From CAZEER01 sp964586315 (lineage in GTDB: Bacteria; Fidelibacterota; Marinisomatia; Marinisomatales; UBA1611), in assembly GCA_964586315.1 (NCBI GenBank), contig CAZPHE010000002.1:1-64000 (forward strand): a stretch of DNA of 64,000 nucleotides. Reading direction: 5' to 3'. How positions within the stretch are numbered: the stretch's first letter is position 1; every line of letters begins with the position of its first letter. The notes under the pieces are model-generated. The model made no database searches. It saw nothing but the letters and a program-made list of their open reading frames with translations, and was not told the origin of the DNA. Positions 45,618-55,488 of this stretch are shown in pieces. Made by a program: the position numbers and the translations under genes.

Positions 45618-46472
45618 ATGTCAGAATTATGGCGTATTATTGATTTAATTAAATGGGCAGAATCCTATTTTAAAAAAAAAAATATTAGTAATCCAAAATC
45701 AGAAATTGAATGGCTTTTATGCTCTTTATTAGGATATAGTAAGTTAGATCTTTATTTAAAATTTGAAGAACAGATAACTAAAGCTAACCTTACCATTTTA
45801 CGAAGTTGGGTAAAACGAAGACTCAATAATGAACCCCTACAATATATAACTAAATCATGCTATTTTTATGGTAGAAAATTTTTTATTACACCAGATGTCC
45901 TTATTCCTAGACCAGAGACAGAACGAATAGTTGACATAGCAATAAAAAAAATAAATGAAATTAAATCCCCTCAAATTTTAGATATAGGCACAGGTTCTGG
46001 TTGCATTGCGTCTACGTTAGCATTGGAACGCCCTGATTCTAATGTTTGGGGTATTGATATTTCACCTAATGCTATAAAAATAGCTAATGAAAATAAATCT
46101 ATTTTTTTATTAAATAATGTTGAGTTTTTAATTATGAATATTTTGAAAGAGCATCCAAAAAGAAAATTTGATTTGATAGTTTCAAACCCTCCTTATATTC
46201 CAAAAGAAGATATAAGAAATCTTATGAAAGATGTGAAAAATTTTGAACCTCATATTGCCCTAACAGATCAAAAAGATGGGCTTACATTTTATAGACGTTT
46301 ATCAAAAATTGGTAAAACTAATTTAAAGCTAGGAAGCTGGATAATAATAGAAGTAGGACAAGGAGATCATCCCGAAGCTTCAAAATCTTTATTTGATCAA
46401 TCACAATATTTAAATGTTTCACTTATTAAAGATTATAATGGAGACAATCGAGTATTGATTGCCCAAGTTTAA
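45618..46472 (+). CDS. prmC: Release factor glutamine methyltransferase
   Basis: SAM-dependent N5-methylation of the GGQ glutamine in release factors. 284 residues. N-terminal helical domain, SAM loop LDIGTGSGCIAS and catalytic SNPPYIP (190-195). It is 40 bases after prfA, the usual partner arrangement. No truncation seen. Confidence 0.93.
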   Translation: MSELWRIIDLIKWAESYFKKKNISNPKSEIEWLLCSLLGYSKLDLYLKFEEQITKANLTILRSWVKRRLNNEPLQYITKSCYFYGRKFFITPDVLIPRPETERIVDIAIKKINEIKSPQILDIGTGSGCIASTLALERPDSNVWGIDISPNAIKIANENKSIFLLNNVEFLIMNILKEHPKRKFDLIVSNPPYIPKEDIRNLMKDVKNFEPHIALTDQKDGLTFYRRLSKIGKTNLKLGSWIIIEVGQGDHPEASKSLFDQSQYLNVSLIKDYNGDNRVLIAQV

Positions 46473-46519
46473 ATGAAAATTAAATTGAAAATATCGTTTT
46501 AGAAATTTTTTAAAAAACT

Positions 46520-47362
46520 ATGCAAAAGATATTTTATTATATAAAATTATTGCGCCCTTTTAATATTATTATTTCTAGCTTTGCTATGCTAACTGCTTCA
46601 GCAATTTTGGATGGCTTAAATAATACTACAACTGTTTTTTTAGTAATATTAGTTGTTGTTAATTATGCAGCAGGTGCAAATGCCCTTAATGATGCAATCG
46701 ATTCTGAAATTGATTTAATCAATTGTCCCACTAGACCTATACCTAGCGGAATGATCAGCAAAAAAGAAGCATTAATAATTTCTTTTTTGTGTTTTTCATT
46801 GGGTACCGTTTTTTGTCTTAGATTACCTGAACCAGCAAAGGTGATTGGAATAATTGTTTCTATGCCACTTTTGATACTATATAATACTCATTTAAAAGGT
46901 ATGCCGTTAATTGGTAATATTGTTGTTTCTATGATTCTTGGATTATCCTTTTTATTCTGTGGTGCCGCACATGCAAAGATTAGCCCTATGTGGCTACCCA
47001 TGGTATTGGCTTTTGGACTTACGTTATTGAGAGAATTAATAAAAGACATAGCAGATCTGAAAGGTGATCTTTCTGCAGGGCTTGCTACTTTCCCAATTAC
47101 CGCTGGTGTTGAAAAATCTATTAGACTGTTTATAATATTATCAATCTGTATTGGAATATTTATATTATTTCCATATTTTGATGGTAAATATGGAATTTGG
47201 TATGGAATTATTGTATTTATAGGCGTTGAGATTCCTCTAATGATAGTTGTAGCTTTATTCATATTTAAACCAGGGATTCCATCGGCAAATCTTGGAGCTA
47301 AAATATTAAAGGTCAGCACCTTGATGGGTCTAATTGCCATATATGCAGGATATAAATTATGA
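46520..47362 (+). CDS. UbiA family prenyltransferase, digeranylgeranylglyceryl-phosphate synthase-like
   Basis: 280 residues with about eight or nine membrane helices. The two Asp-rich prenyl-diphosphate motifs are intact: NALNDAIDSEID (54-65) and RELIKDIADLKGD (171-183), plus NCPTRPIPSGMISKKEA after the first. This pattern is closest, by eye, to the archaeal-lipid enzyme that adds a second geranylgeranyl chain to GGGP and to related bacterial UbiA enzymes; menaquinone, heme or chlorophyll-type UbiA are alternatives. The stop overlaps the dnaE start (ATGA). Confidence 0.8.
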   Translation: MQKIFYYIKLLRPFNIIISSFAMLTASAILDGLNNTTTVFLVILVVVNYAAGANALNDAIDSEIDLINCPTRPIPSGMISKKEALIISFLCFSLGTVFCLRLPEPAKVIGIIVSMPLLILYNTHLKGMPLIGNIVVSMILGLSFLFCGAAHAKISPMWLPMVLAFGLTLLRELIKDIADLKGDLSAGLATFPITAGVEKSIRLFIILSICIGIFILFPYFDGKYGIWYGIIVFIGVEIPLMIVVALFIFKPGIPSANLGAKILKVSTLMGLIAIYAGYKL

Positions 47363-50300
47363 TGTCAGAGTTTGTTCATTTACACAACCATTCCGATTAT
47401 AGCCTTTTAGATGGTGCTCAAAGGATAGATCAATTAGTAAATACTATTGATGACCTAAATATGGATGCTGTGGCTTTGACAGAACATGGTAATATGTTTA
47501 GTGTGTTACCTTATTATAAGGAAGCTAAGCGAGCTGGAATAAAACCAATTATTGGTTGTGAAATATATGTAGCAGTTGGATCAAGATTTGAAAAAAAACC
47601 TCGAGTTGAAGGAGGTTGGGGGAATAATCATCTTATTTTGCTTGCACAAAATTATACAGGTTATAAAAATCTTATGAAATTGGTAACGGCAGGTTATTTA
47701 GATGGTTTTTATTATCGACCTAGAATTGATATCGATTTATTGCGTCAATTTAATGATGGTCTAATTTGTATGTCTGCATGTTTAAAGGGTGTGGTCCCAG
47801 AAAAAATGCTAAATGGTGACTATGAAGGGGCAAAAAAAGAAGCACTGGTATTCTCAGAAATTTTTCCAGGACGATACTTTTTAGAGATTCAAAATCACGG
47901 GATCGCTGAAGAAGAAGCTAATATTCGCAATATGAAAAAATTATCTGATGAATTAAATCTCCCATTGGTTTGCACAAATGATGCTCACTATGCAAAGAAA
48001 GATCATTGGGAAGCCCACGATATACATATTTGTTTAGGGACTGGTAAGGAGCGGAATGACCCGAATAGATTAAGGTATGCAACACCTGAATTTTATTTCA
48101 AATCGCAAGATGAAATGTATGCTCTATTCAAAGATTTTCCTGAATCAATCGAAAACACTAGAAAAATTGCAGATAGTATTGATATGACTTTACCTATAGG
48201 AGAATCCCACCTCCCTAATTTCCCGATTCCGGATAAAGCATTAACTAATGACCCTAATGAATATTTAAGGCAACTTAGTGAGTCAGGTGCGGAGTTAAAA
48301 TATGGTGATTTAAGTCCAGAGGTAAAAAAGCGCCTAGACCATGAACTGAAAGTTATTCAAAATATGGGTTTTGCCGGATACTTTTTAATTACAGCTGATT
48401 TCGTAAAATATGCTAAGGATTCAAGTATACCAGTTGGTCCAGGACGTGGGTCTGCGGCAGGCAGTCTTGTATCATATGCTTTAGGTATTACTAGCATTGA
48501 CCCCTTAAAACATAATTTATTATTTGAAAGATTTCTTAATCCAGATCGTATCAGTATGCCGGATATAGATATTGATTTTTGTATTGAACGTCGAAGCGAG
48601 GTTATAAATTATATAAAAGATCAATATGGAGAAAATTCAGTAACACAAATAATTACTTTTGGTAAAATGAAAGCAAAACAAGTTGTAAGAGATGTGGGTA
48701 GAGTGATGGGTTATTCTTTTACAGAAGTTGATAAAATTGCTAAAGCTATCCCGAATGAATTAAATATTTCTCTTGAAAGAGCATTAGAAAAAAGTTCTGA
48801 ATTAAAAAGAATGTCAGAAGGTGAATATCAAGAATTAATCACACATTCAAAAGTTTTAGAGGGAATGAATCGTCATGCATCTATTCATGCTGCAGGAGTG
48901 GTAATAGCCCCCGGTGATTTAACTGACTTTATTCCCCTATATAAATCTACAACGAATGATATTACTAGCCAGTATGATATGAAGGGCTTAGAGGAATTAG
49001 GCCTACTGAAAATGGATTTCCTAGGTTTACGCAATCTTACAGTTATCAACAAAGCAATAAAATTAATAGAGAAAGGAGGACAATCTGTATATCTTGAAAA
49101 ATTACCTTTGGATGATGAAGAGGTTTATAAATTGTTTGCCAAAGGACATACAATAGGGGTTTTCCAATTTGAATCTTCTGGTATGAGGGAGTTTTTAAAA
49201 AAACTCGAGCCTACAATATTAGGTGATTTAATAGCAATGAACGCTTTATACCGTCCAGGTCCCATGGAAAACATCGATAATTTTATTGCACGTAAACATG
49301 GTAAAAAAAATATAGTATATCCACATCCTTTGATGGAACCAATCTTAAAAGAAACTTATGGAATTATTGTATATCAAGAACAAGTAATGCAAATAGCACA
49401 TGAAATTGCGGGTTTCACATTAGCTGAAGCAGATATAATGCGCAGAGCAATGGGGAAAAAAATTAAATCGTTAATGGATGAACTAGCCTTGAAATTTGTA
49501 GTTGGAGCAGAAAAGAAGGGAATCAAGAAAAAAAAAGCAGGAGAAATTTTTTCTCTTATCGAAAAATTTGCACAATATGGATTTAATAAAAGCCATTCGA
49601 CAGCCTATGCCTATATCGCTTATCAAACCGCGTGGTTAAAAGTGCATTACCCAGCTGAATTCATGAGCGCAAATTTAACTAGTGAAATGTCAAATATCGA
49701 TCGCGTAGTTGTATTAATAAATGAATGTAAAAAAATGGGTATTAAAGTAACACCACCGGATATAAATGTTTCTGTTAAAGATTTTAAACCTATTGATAAC
49801 ACATCAATTTCTTATGGATTAAATGCAATTAAAAATGTTGGTTCAAAAGCTCTAGATATAATAATTAATGAAAGAGCAAAAACCGGTGCATTTATATCAA
49901 TTTTTGATCTTTGTGCTAGAGTAGATCAACAAAAAGTTAATAAACGTGTTATTGAAAGTTTGATCTTATCTGGAAGTTTTGATTCTATTGATGGTAATAG
50001 AGCTCAAAATTTTGCAGCTGTAGATGAAGCGGTTAAATATGGGCAGCAAATGCAAATTAAAAAGAATAAAAATCAAGTTGATCTTTTTGGATCTGAAGCT
50101 GACCAAGGTGCACTAATCAAAATACCTAAATTAATGCAATTAGATGAATGGTCAGAAAAAGATTCACTTGCAAAAGAATTAGAAGTTCTAGGTCTCTATG
50201 TTTCTGGGCATCCTTTATTAGAGCATGCTGAAAATCTTGAAGAATTCACTAATATTTTATTTGAAGAGGGTCAGGAGTTTTCTAGTAATGATAAGATTAC

Positions 50301-50793
50301 GCTTGGTGGTATGATAACAAAAATTGTGACACGTTTTGACCGAAGAAATCGTGAAATGGCCTTTTTTGATATGGACTGTCTTGGTGGTCATGCTGAAATA
50401 GTAGTATTCAGTGATTATTATAAGTCTTTTGAAAATTTAATTGTTGAAGGAAATGTTGTTTTTGTGAAAGGAAACCCTTCTGATACATCTGATTTTTCAG
50501 ATTTAAAACTTATTTGCAATGAAATTATACCTGTAGATAAGGTTCGGGACCTACTTTCGCAAAAAATAAATATCAAATTTCCGACAGGTTCAGTTGAACC
50601 AACTGATATTGATGAATTAATGATAATATGTAAAGAGTATCGTGGAAATTGTAAATTGATTTTTCATTTGCCAAATGCAAAGTCCACCCGCCCTTTGAAA
50701 GTTTTAGCCCACAATATTCTAGTTTCATCAGAAAGTAATTTTTTAAAAAAACTTAGATCCAAATATGGTAAGGATAATATTTGGGTAGAATAG
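47359..50793 (+). CDS. dnaE: DNA polymerase III alpha subunit
   Basis: Main replicative polymerase, 1144 residues, normal DnaE length. PHP domain at the start (FVHLHNHSDYSLLDGA), catalytic aspartates in MPDIDIDFC with preceding VGPGRGSAAGS, helix-hairpin-helix region (ALNAIKNVGSKALD) and a C-terminal OB domain. The ATG overlaps the UbiA-family gene stop. dtd begins three bases after the stop. Confidence 0.97.
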   Translation: MMSEFVHLHNHSDYSLLDGAQRIDQLVNTIDDLNMDAVALTEHGNMFSVLPYYKEAKRAGIKPIIGCEIYVAVGSRFEKKPRVEGGWGNNHLILLAQNYTGYKNLMKLVTAGYLDGFYYRPRIDIDLLRQFNDGLICMSACLKGVVPEKMLNGDYEGAKKEALVFSEIFPGRYFLEIQNHGIAEEEANIRNMKKLSDELNLPLVCTNDAHYAKKDHWEAHDIHICLGTGKERNDPNRLRYATPEFYFKSQDEMYALFKDFPESIENTRKIADSIDMTLPIGESHLPNFPIPDKALTNDPNEYLRQLSESGAELKYGDLSPEVKKRLDHELKVIQNMGFAGYFLITADFVKYAKDSSIPVGPGRGSAAGSLVSYALGITSIDPLKHNLLFERFLNPDRISMPDIDIDFCIERRSEVINYIKDQYGENSVTQIITFGKMKAKQVVRDVGRVMGYSFTEVDKIAKAIPNELNISLERALEKSSELKRMSEGEYQELITHSKVLEGMNRHASIHAAGVVIAPGDLTDFIPLYKSTTNDITSQYDMKGLEELGLLKMDFLGLRNLTVINKAIKLIEKGGQSVYLEKLPLDDEEVYKLFAKGHTIGVFQFESSGMREFLKKLEPTILGDLIAMNALYRPGPMENIDNFIARKHGKKNIVYPHPLMEPILKETYGIIVYQEQVMQIAHEIAGFTLAEADIMRRAMGKKIKSLMDELALKFVVGAEKKGIKKKKAGEIFSLIEKFAQYGFNKSHSTAYAYIAYQTAWLKVHYPAEFMSANLTSEMSNIDRVVVLINECKKMGIKVTPPDINVSVKDFKPIDNTSISYGLNAIKNVGSKALDIIINERAKTGAFISIFDLCARVDQQKVNKRVIESLILSGSFDSIDGNRAQNFAAVDEAVKYGQQMQIKKNKNQVDLFGSEADQGALIKIPKLMQLDEWSEKDSLAKELEVLGLYVSGHPLLEHAENLEEFTNILFEEGQEFSSNDKITLGGMITKIVTRFDRRNREMAFFDMDCLGGHAEIVVFSDYYKSFENLIVEGNVVFVKGNPSDTSDFSDLKLICNEIIPVDKVRDLLSQKINIKFPTGSVEPTDIDELMIICKEYRGNCKLIFHLPNAKSTRPLKVLAHNILVSSESNFLKKLRSKYGKDNIWVE

Positions 50794-50796
50794 CTG

Positions 50797-51249
50797 ATGG
50801 TTGCTCTTATACAAAGATGTAGTCGCGCCAATGTAAAAGTAAATGATCATATTATTGGTCAGATAGGAAATGGTTTTTTGGTTTTACTGGGCATTCATAA
50901 AGAAGACCAAAAAAGGGATGCTGATTATTTGGTAAAAAAGATATCATTATTACGAATATTTAATGATGATAATAATAAAATGAACTTATCAATTAAAGAA
51001 GTCAAAGGGTCAATCCTTGTTATAAGTCAATTCACTCTATGCAGTAATATAAAAAAAGGTAATAGACCTAGCTATATTAATGCTGCTCCAGCAGATAAAA
51101 GTAAGCAACTTTATAAATATTTTATTTCTTTATTATTAGATAAAAACCTTCCTGTCCAATCAGGAAAATTTGGAGGGGCAATGAATGTTGAACTTGTTAA
51201 TCAGGGACCTGCTACCTTTATATTAGATAGTAGGGTCCAAACTTTCTAA
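50797..51249 (+). CDS. dtd: D-aminoacyl-tRNA deacylase
   Basis: Hydrolyses D-aminoacyl-tRNAs, and glycyl-tRNA-Ala, to prevent D-amino acid incorporation. 150 residues. Start MVALIQRCSRANVKV; active-site motifs ISQFTL and NQGPATFILDSR at the expected places near residues 76-81 and 135-146. Typical length. Three bases from dnaE. Confidence 0.95.
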   Translation: MVALIQRCSRANVKVNDHIIGQIGNGFLVLLGIHKEDQKRDADYLVKKISLLRIFNDDNNKMNLSIKEVKGSILVISQFTLCSNIKKGNRPSYINAAPADKSKQLYKYFISLLLDKNLPVQSGKFGGAMNVELVNQGPATFILDSRVQTF

Positions 51250-51300
51250 TAATGAATCTAGGTTATGAACTAAATTGCCAGACCATTAATTTATACTCTT

Positions 51301-51705
51301 ATGGAAAGGAAAATACGTGTTGTTATGGCTAAACCTGGTCTAGATGGTCATGATCGAGGAATAAAAGTACTTGCAGCTGCATACAGAGATGCAGGAATGG
51401 AAGTTATTTATTTAGGTTTGCGACAAACTCCAGATATGATAGTATCTGCAGCGTTGCAAGAAGATGCTGATGTCATAGCTTTATCTAGCTTGAACAATGC
51501 CCATAATACTATTTTTAATAATGTACTTGATCTTATGAAAGAAAAAAACTTGGATGATGTATTATTGGTAGGCGGAGGTATTATTCCTAAAAAAGATATG
51601 CAGAGCTTAGAAAGAAAGGGTGTAGGTAAATTATTCGGTCCTGGAACTCCAGTACAAATTACCATAGATTATATTACAGAATGGGTTAATTCAAATAGGC
51701 GATAA
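51301..51705 (+). CDS. Cobalamin-binding domain protein (methylmalonyl-CoA mutase C-terminal/small subunit)
   Basis: 134 residues that form only the B12-binding domain: axial histidine His17 in GLDGHDRG, SSLNNAHN, and LVGGGIIPKKD. In split mutases this is the McmA2-type subunit, which pairs with a large catalytic subunit; that gene is not in this window. It is transcribed with a TPR gene that starts a base after its stop. Confidence 0.9.
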   Translation: MERKIRVVMAKPGLDGHDRGIKVLAAAYRDAGMEVIYLGLRQTPDMIVSAALQEDADVIALSSLNNAHNTIFNNVLDLMKEKNLDDVLLVGGGIIPKKDMQSLERKGVGKLFGPGTPVQITIDYITEWVNSNRR

Positions 51706-51706
51706 T

Positions 51707-52417
51707 ATGGATCTTACAAACCAAATTGAGCTAGAATTATATTTTTCAGATCATTTTGATACAATTTTGTTTCCTGTTCTAGCCGAGATATATTTAAATC
51801 AAAATGATTTGAAACGTGCGCGAAAAGTTTGTGAAATTGGTTTGAAATATCATAATAATGATCCTTCTGGATTATTTATTCTTGCACAAATAGAAAAACT
51901 AGAAGGCAATTTAAAAGATGCTGAAAAAACTTTAGAAAAGATTTTGTTATATACATCTGATCATTTAGCAGCTTCCCTTGCGCTCTGCGAAATCCAAACA
52001 GTTCTAGGTAGAGCAACCAGTCGTTTACTAAAATCTTGGAAACATGTTTTATCTTTAGATCAAGATCATAAAACAGCACAGGATTTTATAAATAAAGTTG
52101 ATGGCAAAAAAAATATTACAGAAAAAAAACGCAATCCTAAAGTATATAAAAAAAATCAAACTAAAACAGAAATATTGATTGCTCCCAACCGGGAAACCCC
52201 TGAGAAAGTGTCTTTAAATGATGAGTACCAAGATCCGCTAAAAGTAAGTCCAAGATTAGCTACTTTTACATTAGTATCAGTTTTGAAAAACCAAGGTTTA
52301 TTTGATCAAGCTCTAGAAATATTGGATGCTTTGGAAAAAAAAGGAGAGAACCCTAAGGCGATTGCTTTGGAACGAGACACGATTGCAACACTAATGACAA
52401 ACTTAAAAAAGGAATAA
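51707..52417 (+). CDS. Tetratricopeptide-repeat protein
   Basis: 236 residues. Two or three TPR units are visible in the first 110 residues (LAEIYLNQNDLKRARKVCEIG, LFILAQIEKLEGNLKDAEKTLEKI) and one near the C-terminus (VLKNQGLFDQALEILDALEKKG), separated by a lysine-rich linker (about 128-160). No signal peptide, so a cytoplasmic scaffold role is likely. It directly abuts the M24 peptidase start. Confidence 0.75.
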   Translation: MDLTNQIELELYFSDHFDTILFPVLAEIYLNQNDLKRARKVCEIGLKYHNNDPSGLFILAQIEKLEGNLKDAEKTLEKILLYTSDHLAASLALCEIQTVLGRATSRLLKSWKHVLSLDQDHKTAQDFINKVDGKKNITEKKRNPKVYKKNQTKTEILIAPNRETPEKVSLNDEYQDPLKVSPRLATFTLVSVLKNQGLFDQALEILDALEKKGENPKAIALERDTIATLMTNLKKE

Positions 52418-53506
52418 ATGGGTATGGAAGATTTAATTTATAAAAAACGACAGGAAAATTTAAACGATATTATTGGGAAACTTGGTTATGATGGTATTTT
52501 AATTACTAACTTGACTAATATAAGATACATTTCGGGATTTACTGGTTCTGCAGCCTCTTGTTTGATCACTCCCAAAGGTCAATATTTTATTACAGACGGT
52601 CGATATATAGAGCAATCAAAAACTCAAGTTAAAGGATTTGAAAGGTTTATTGGGATGGAATCCCATTTATCCCAAATAAAAAAAAACAACCTCAACCCAA
52701 AAGGATTAAAAATAGCTTTTGAAGGTGATCATATGAGCTATGCTCAATATGAAAATATTAAAGAAGTTTTCCCAAATACAAGTTGGGTCAACACTTCAAT
52801 GATTCTTGAAGATTTAGCATCTGTTAAAGATAATTATGAATTAGACTGTATTCGGACTGCTGTTGAAGTGACAGATAAGGTTTATGAAGAAATATTACAT
52901 ATGTTACGACCAGGTTATTCAGAAAAACAGGTTGCCAATATGATGGTTTCAAAATATCGTGACTATGCTGAAGGTGAAGCGTATTCTCCTATTGTAGCAA
53001 CAGGACCAAATGGTGCGTTGCCTCATGCAATCCCAACTGATAGGGAATTTCAAAAAGGTGATTTTGTTGTTATTGATGCTGCCGCAAAGTATGCTGGGTA
53101 TCATGCAGATATGACAAGAACCCCTGTCGTTGGTAGGGCAACAGGTAAACATAATGAAGTCTATGCAATTGTTAAAGAAGCCCAACAGAGGGGATGTAAC
53201 CTTGCTAAAGCTGGTGTCCTTTGTAAAACAGTTGATGCAGCGACCCGCGATTATATCCATGAAATGGGTTATGGTGAATATTATACTCATGGTACAGGAC
53301 ACGGGCTTGGACTTGAGATTCATACTTCTCCTCGATTTAGTCCCCAAAGTGACCAAGTACTGGAAAAACATAATGTAATGACAATAGAACCTGGAATCTA
53401 TCTTGCTGGATGGGGTGGCGTTCGGATAGAAGATGACGTTATTATTGAAGAAAATGGATGTGAAATTTTGAATAAAACAACAAAGGATTTGGTTGTTTTA
53501 AATTAG
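52418..53506 (+). CDS. M24 family Xaa-Pro aminopeptidase/dipeptidase
   Basis: 362 residues of the pita-bread metallopeptidase family. N-terminal creatinase domain (ITNLTNIRYISGFTGSA) then the catalytic domain with all five metal ligands: Asp in VVIDAAAKYAGYHADMTRT (both), His in GTGHGLGLEIH, and Glu in MTIEPGIY and VRIEDDV. The exact specificity (PepP or PepQ-like) cannot be fixed by sight. Start at the first ATG, right behind the TPR stop. Confidence 0.9.
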   Translation: MGMEDLIYKKRQENLNDIIGKLGYDGILITNLTNIRYISGFTGSAASCLITPKGQYFITDGRYIEQSKTQVKGFERFIGMESHLSQIKKNNLNPKGLKIAFEGDHMSYAQYENIKEVFPNTSWVNTSMILEDLASVKDNYELDCIRTAVEVTDKVYEEILHMLRPGYSEKQVANMMVSKYRDYAEGEAYSPIVATGPNGALPHAIPTDREFQKGDFVVIDAAAKYAGYHADMTRTPVVGRATGKHNEVYAIVKEAQQRGCNLAKAGVLCKTVDAATRDYIHEMGYGEYYTHGTGHGLGLEIHTSPRFSPQSDQVLEKHNVMTIEPGIYLAGWGGVRIEDDVIIEENGCEILNKTTKDLVVLN

Positions 53507-53527
53507 TGTAATTTATTTCCCCGGTAA

Positions 53528-54259
53528 ATGGATATATATTCCAATCCTCAGTTGTATGATGCAATACATCAAAATTATAAATGGGATAAAAAACTGATTC
53601 AAACATATGCGAAAAAATCCAATGGTCCAGTATTAGAGTTAGCATCTGGAACAGGAAGACTAACACAACCAATCATTGAAATGGGACTAGGTTATACAGG
53701 ACTTGAAGCGAGTGAATCATTTTTTGATGAGGCAAACAAAAAGTATCATGGAAAAGTAAAGTTTGTTTTTGGTGATATGCGAGACTTTAGTTTAGGTTTA
53801 AAATATAATTTTATATTTATGGGGTTTAACGCATTTTTACATAATCTTACAATATCTGATGCCAAAAATTGTTTAGAGTGTGTTAAAAAACATTTAAATG
53901 CAGGTGGGCAGTTTTTATTATCTTTATTCATTCCTGATCCAAGTTTTCTCTACAGAGATAAGTGCCAATTATATCCCGCAAGTGATTTTTTTCAATTCCA
54001 GAATTCTAAATGTAGAGTAATGGAAAAAAATCAATATGACCCAGAATCTCAAATAAATGATCTCACTTGGTTTGTTGAAAAAGATGGAACAATTGAACTA
54101 GAAGAATATCATTTCAGGATGAGAATGTTTTATCCCCATGAGATGGATATATTACTATCTGAATCTGGATTTATCATAAAAGAAAAATTAGGTGATTACA
54201 ATAATTCACCCATGGATGCTGAAAGCGGCATGCAGATTTATGTGTGTGAAAAATATTAA
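53528..54259 (+). CDS. Class I SAM-dependent methyltransferase
   Basis: 243 residues with the SAM motif VLELASGTGRLTQPI near residue 34 and the downstream acid loop FGDMRDFSL, then NAFLHNLT and LNAGGQFLLSLF. Substrate unknown. The last 20 bases overlap the start of the glycosylase gene. Confidence 0.8.
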   Translation: MDIYSNPQLYDAIHQNYKWDKKLIQTYAKKSNGPVLELASGTGRLTQPIIEMGLGYTGLEASESFFDEANKKYHGKVKFVFGDMRDFSLGLKYNFIFMGFNAFLHNLTISDAKNCLECVKKHLNAGGQFLLSLFIPDPSFLYRDKCQLYPASDFFQFQNSKCRVMEKNQYDPESQINDLTWFVEKDGTIELEEYHFRMRMFYPHEMDILLSESGFIIKEKLGDYNNSPMDAESGMQIYVCEKY

Positions 54260-54878
54260 AGAATTTGACTTGGTTGATTCGATCAAGTATCTAAAAAAGA
54301 TTGACACTGGTCTGAAAAAGTTATTCGAATGTTATGCAGTGAAGAGTTTAGAACCAGAAAAAAACTACTTTAAAGCACTTACACGTTCAATAATATACCA
54401 GCAACTAAGTGGCAAAGCTGCAAGAATAATTTTTGAAAGATTCAAATCTATTTTCCCAGGAAATAATTTTCCTTGCCCAAAGGACATATTGGACATTGAT
54501 ATCGAAAAACTTCGTTCATCAGGCATTTCATATGCAAAATCACAATATATTAGCAATATATCCCAAGCCTTTTTGGATGATCCAGATATGTATCTTAATC
54601 TTGATCAGATGAATGATGAAAACATCATAGACAGTTTGACAAAGGTGAAAGGTATTGGTCTTTGGACAGCGCAGATGTTCTTGATTTTTACCCTAAATCG
54701 TCCAGACATTTTTCCCGCCACTGATCTTGCGATACAAAAGGGCTATCAGAATTACTTTGAAATAGATGAGTTGCCCAATCCTACTTCAATGATAAAGAGG
54801 TCAGAACAATGGATTCCATATAGAACAACTGTTAGTCTTTATCTTTGGGCTGTATTAGAGGGCCCATTTGAGTGGTGA
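54240..54878 (+). CDS. DNA-3-methyladenine glycosylase (AlkA-like, HhH-GPD)
   Basis: Base-excision repair enzyme removing alkylated bases; 212 residues from ATG 54240. Region TRSIIYQQLSGKAARIIFERF, HhH hairpin LTKVKGIGLWTAQMF and catalytic Asp in FPATDLAIQKGY, all standard. An in-frame GTG at 54192 is possible but lies deep inside the previous gene. Overlap with the methyltransferase stop is 20 bases. Confidence 0.9.
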   Translation: MCVKNIKEFDLVDSIKYLKKIDTGLKKLFECYAVKSLEPEKNYFKALTRSIIYQQLSGKAARIIFERFKSIFPGNNFPCPKDILDIDIEKLRSSGISYAKSQYISNISQAFLDDPDMYLNLDQMNDENIIDSLTKVKGIGLWTAQMFLIFTLNRPDIFPATDLAIQKGYQNYFEIDELPNPTSMIKRSEQWIPYRTTVSLYLWAVLEGPFEW

Positions 54879-54879
54879 T

Positions 54880-55488
54880 ATGATTAAAACTATAGTGTTT
54901 GATATTGGTGGTGTATTATTAGATGTTTCCCCTGAAAAAACCTTCCAATATTTGAGTGATTCAACAGGTGTAGCTAAACAAATTATTGAAAAAAAATTTC
55001 CTTGGAAAATACATGATGAGTACGAAAAAGGAAATTGTACTAATAAAGAGTGGTTTCATGGAGTTAGAGATGCTCTCCCTCAGCCATGTTGTTTAAAAGA
55101 GGCTGATTTTTGGAAGGCATGGTCATTATTGTTAGGAAAAGAAAAAGAAACAGTTAGCTTATTTACTGATTTGTCAAAAAATTACTCATTGTGGTTGCTG
55201 TCTAACACAAACCCTAAACATATTCAGAACGAAATAGAGAAAAAATATTTATTTCCTAATCTAGTGAATGGTGCAATATATTCTTTTGATGCAGGTTGTA
55301 GAAAACCTGAGAAAGAAATTTATAATATTTTGTTACATAAAAGTCAATCAAGACCTAATGAATGTGTGTTTGTTGATGATTTAATTGCAAATGTTCGTGC
55401 GGCACAATTACTTGGGATTCAGGGAATACACTATAAAGATGACGAAAATTTAATTGTGCATTTCAATAAAATAGGAATTAAAATTTAA
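54880..55488 (+). CDS. HAD-superfamily hydrolase (YihX/subfamily IA-like)
   Basis: 202 residues. Motif I is VFDIGGVLLDVS, with the nucleophile Asp followed by G instead of the more usual DxD, which is normal for this subgroup. Motif II SNTNP, motif III KPEKEIYNI and motif IV FVDDLIANVRAA are present. A soluble phosphatase or dehalogenase-like hydrolase; substrate unknown. ATG taken at 54880 as the upstream TTG at 54868 lies inside the glycosylase gene. The stop overlaps the next start by one base (TAATG). Confidence 0.85.
   Translation: MIKTIVFDIGGVLLDVSPEKTFQYLSDSTGVAKQIIEKKFPWKIHDEYEKGNCTNKEWFHGVRDALPQPCCLKEADFWKAWSLLLGKEKETVSLFTDLSKNYSLWLLSNTNPKHIQNEIEKKYLFPNLVNGAIYSFDAGCRKPEKEIYNILLHKSQSRPNECVFVDDLIANVRAAQLLGIQGIHYKDDENLIVHFNKIGIKI

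Noticed and set aside
46888..47340. 150-codon antisense frame over the UbiA-family gene
   Set aside because: Mirror of the membrane-protein codons; the sense gene has complete catalytic motifs.
52949..53371. 140-codon antisense frame over the M24 peptidase
   Set aside because: Overlaps an intact enzyme gene on the other strand and lacks any signal or recognisable domain.
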